Origin: Xylaria sp. FL1777
Taxonomy: Eukaryota > Ascomycota > Sordariomycetes > Xylariales > Xylariaceae
DNA length: 64,000 bases
Direction of reading: 5' to 3'
Assembly: GCA_022578965.1 (NCBI GenBank)
Contig: MU400566.1
Span: 1-64,000 of the forward strand
Shown here: positions 61,213-64,000 of the stretch, piece after piece
Position numbering within the stretch: position 1 is the first letter of the stretch
Layout of the letters: every line of letters begins with the position of its first letter
Made by a program: the position numbers and the translations under genes
Notes under the pieces: generated by a model
The model's input: the letters and a program-made list of their open reading frames with translations, nothing else
Told to the model about the DNA's origin: nothing
Database searches by the model: none

Positions 61213-63675
61213 ATGGGGGTCTCTATTATTCAAGAGCAGCGTGACAGTGAGAAGGCTCCATTTCATGTTTCACCATTCCATTGGTCTCGCCGCTCGAGCA
61301 CGCTACGTCGCTTTATATCGTCTTATATCGCTGACCTGTGGTTCTCCCCGGAATAGTTATCGTACACATAATCAAGACTATAACAGCTGGCGATGTACGT
61401 GGTTATAGCAACGATCGAACAAGCCGCGACCCTGGCATGCTAACTAGGATGTGCAGTGGAAAGTTTTAGTCATAGATGCGACGTCCAAGAAAATTATCGA
61501 CAATGCCGTCAAAGAAGATGACATTCTCAGCTACAACATCGCTAGTTAGTCGAGCGTCGAAGACCTGCCATGACTGCCTTAGCTGATTGAAGCCACCACA
61601 GACATCGAGCGGATTGAAGAACGGAGGGAGATGAACCCCACCATGGACGCCATATACCTTTTGTCGCCGCAGTCTCATATTGTCGACTGCCTGTTGGCCG
61701 ACATCGAACGACGCAGATACAAGCGATGCTTCCTGGTATGGACATCTGTCCTCGATCCGCACCTTCGAAGACGGATAGACGGTTCTCCCCTAGCCAAGCA
61801 ACAGATAGCTGGCTTTGAAACCCTCTCAGTTGATTACTTCCCTCGTGAATCCCACCTCGTTACATTTCGAGACCCTTGGAGTTTCCCGATATTATACCAC
61901 CCCTCCTGCAACGGGCTTATAAAGAAGCATATGGAAGACTTGGCTCAAAAGGTATGAGAGATAGTAGTGTTGGAACACTGTACGAATAATGTTGACATAA
62001 GGCCAAATTCTAGATTACTAGTTTATGCGTGTCACTGGGAGAGTATCCTAAAGTACGATATTACCGCCCCAGGAACCCAATACACGAGGCCAGCGTATTA
62101 TCCTCCCATCTTGCGCGCTTCATCTCTGATGAGTTGGATGAATATGCTCAATGGAATCCAAACTTCCCACCGCCGAGTTCAAGGCCTCAGGGTGTACTGA
62201 TTGTAACAGATCGATCTATGGATTTAATGGCGCCTTTAATGCACGAGTTTACCTATCAGGCCATGGCTCACGACCTGCTACCTATCAAGGATGGAGATAA
62301 AACTACCTTTCACATGAAATTTAACGAGGGAACCCCAGAAGCTGAAGAAAAGGACATTGAACTCACTGACAATGATAAAGTCTGGGTAGACAATCGACAT
62401 AAACACATGAAAGATACCATAGACAAGTTGATGGGCGATTTTCAGAAGTTCCTCGATCAAAATCCTCATTTCACGAACGCAAACAGCGACACCACGAGTA
62501 TAAATGCAATCAAGGATATGATGGCGGGCTTGCCACAGTTTACGGAGATGAAGGAAGCGTACTCTCTTCACATCACTATGGCCCAGGAATGCATGAACAT
62601 CTTTCAACATCATAAACTAGCGGATATATCGCTTATCGAACAAAATATAGCCACGGGTCTGGACGAGGATAACCGCAAAGCCAAGCACGTCTTAGACTCC
62701 GTTGTTCGATTGCTTGATGATGACGCCGTATCACAGTCGGATCGACTACGTCTCATCATTATGTATCTCCTCTACCGAGACGGAGTAATACTCGAGGATA
62801 TCAAGAGACTATTAGCGCATGCATCCTTACCTCAACAGGATGGCGAGATCATCTCAAATCTACAGCAACTCGGTGGTCGAACAACTCGTGGCGGGATCAA
62901 GGAACCGAAGAGGGAGGATCCGCCTCTTTTCCCAATAGATACAAAGGTACCCATATCCGAAGACAGCTACATGTCGAGGTTCAGTCCTGCGGTAAAACAC
63001 ATGTTGGAAAACCTGTGCCGGGGCGCGTTAGATCAGATTTCCTTCCCCTACGTGAAACCCCCACTCGATCCAAACGAAGACGCGATGATTGGGCAGGGCT
63101 CATTGCGTGCCGCAAAACCGAGTTGGGCTGGTGCTGGTAGAAGAGTCGCCGATAACAGACAGCGTGTCATAGTTTTCATGGCCGGAGGTGCCACGTTCTC
63201 AGAGTCGCGCGCTTGCTATGAAGTTGGTTCGGCTATGAACCGTGATGTCTTTATGGCAACAAGTCACATGCTCACGCCACAGCTTTTTATCAGGCAGGTA
63301 GGCGATCTAAGTGTCGATAAGAGGAAGTTAGACATTCCAATGGAGCGTCCTGCGCAAACGGCCCCCGCTCACTTGTTTGAACGCCCTGCTCCGCCCATGG
63401 GTGCATCACCGAGCCCATCTCAAGGGGGCGGACCGCGACCACCTCCAGGAGGTCAGCGAGTACCGGGACGGCCTCCACCACAAGGGGGGCTACCAGGCGG
63501 CCCTAGGATAGGCGGGGCGCCAGCGCCTCCGACACAACAGATGGCAAATATGAATTTAAACCCGAGACCCCTCAATGGCGCCGCTGATTCCCGACCTTCT
63601 TCAAGCAGCGACAAGCCGCATAAGCTAGAAAAGGAGAAGAAGAAACGGAATTTCTTGGGTATCAAGAAGTCATGA
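61213..63675 (+). CDS. sec1: Sec1/Munc18 exocytic SNARE regulator, 5 exons
   Basis: Binds plasma-membrane t-SNAREs and assembled SNARE complexes and promotes fusion of secretory vesicles at growing tips. Exons 61213-61246, 61357-61394, 61457-61544, 61602-61951 and 62014-63675; all phases agree; 723 residues. Exons 1-3 rebuild the standard N-terminus MGVSIIQEQRDI, ITAGDWKVLVIDATSKKII and DNAVKEDDILSYNIANIERI. MDAIYLLSPQSHIVDCLL, GVLIVTDRSMDLMAPLMHEF and TYQAMAHDLL are Sec1 hallmarks. SAVKHMLENL-like helices and VIVFMAGGATFSESRACYEV follow near the end. The C-terminal tail of about 110 residues is Pro/Gly-rich (GGGPRPPPGGQRVPGRPPPQ) with a basic end (KEKKKRNFLGIKKS), as in other filamentous fungi. 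Confidence 0.95.
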
Positions 63676-64000
63676 GAGATTAGACTCGTATAGCATCACG
63701 CGAACCGACTTAATATGAGAGATATTTTTACGCTGCAGATCCGCCATATTAGAATCGGAATATAGTGGCTCAGTTCCCTTAACTTCGTCTTGTCAAAATA
63801 TGCGTCAAGATGACATCAAGAAATTAGGCTCCAATGGTATTGGGCGTCAGGAGTTGGGTCAGTGAAGAGAATATATAACTGCTAGTGGTGCTGTCATACA
63901 CGCATGTCTGGCGTCCCGGAGCCGCTTGATACCTCTGTGAAGTTTAGAGAGGAATATGTTGATAAAGGCGATGATGACGATAATGATGATGTTGTTTAAG
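63676..64000. other. 3' flank of Sec1, window end
   Basis: No gene seen. Ends in a GATGAT-like simple repeat (63970-63992). Confidence 0.5.

Overview
The window is a piece of a filamentous ascomycete chromosome (Pezizomycotina, most likely a Sordariomycete). Genes are compact and carry short introns, mostly 48-170 nt, with GTRNGT-type donors, CTAAC/CTGAC-like branch sites and YAG acceptors. The families are typical of this group: a PigL_N-NACHT STAND protein, a Pmp3-like protein with a long tail, and a berberine-bridge oxidase. Intergenic DNA is rich in TACCTAGGTA-type palindromes. I saw no tRNA, rRNA, CRISPR array, intact transposon or telomere. All exon models were assembled by eye and checked for reading phase.

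Layout, left to right. 0.6-1.5 kb: unknown protein whose start codon seems to be split by an intron. 2.0-4.0 kb: TRAPPC12-like TRAPP subunit (5 exons). 4.7-6.5 kb (-): unknown protein with a nucleotidyltransferase-like signature and an exon that codes only ATG. 6.5-12.9 kb: gene-poor DNA. 12.9-13.3 kb: small conserved-looking gene whose two exons do not join in frame. 15.0-16.6 kb: membrane-anchored unknown protein. 18.1-19.3 kb (-): METTL21/Rkm5-like methyltransferase. 21.0-23.3 kb: long-chain acyl-CoA synthetase. 25.3-26.3 kb (-): neuronal calcium sensor-1. 29.1-31.8 kb (-): Cdc45. 33.0-34.7 kb: JmjC protein of the KDM8/JMJD5 type. 36.2-39.9 kb (-): Prp22 spliceosomal helicase. 40.5-41.4 kb: Pmp3-like proteolipid with a C-terminal PPxY. 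41.9-43.9 kb (-): unknown protein with a conserved Cys/His tail. 44.7-47.0 kb (-): mitochondrial helicase Suv3. 48.5-50.2 kb (-): secreted FAD/BBE oxidase. 51.6-52.4 kb: VAMP7/Nyv1-type R-SNARE. 53.0-53.2 kb (-): small ORF. 54.1-57.2 kb (-): NACHT STAND protein. 57.8-59.1 kb (-): membrane-anchored short-chain dehydrogenase. 59.5-60.2 kb: G-patch protein. 61.2-63.7 kb: Sec1.

The genes do not form an operon or metabolic cluster. They are mostly housekeeping genes for vesicle traffic (TRAPPC12, R-SNARE, Sec1, NCS-1), RNA processing (Prp22, Suv3, G-patch), replication (Cdc45) and lipid metabolism. Several pairs are divergent and may share promoters: methyltransferase/acyl-CoA synthetase, Cdc45/JmjC, Prp22/Pmp3-like, oxidase/R-SNARE and SDR/G-patch. 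The accessory-looking items are the STAND protein, the secreted oxidase and the 6.4-kb gene-poor stretch. The best candidate for an undescribed activity is the nucleotidyltransferase-like protein at 4.7-6.5 kb.
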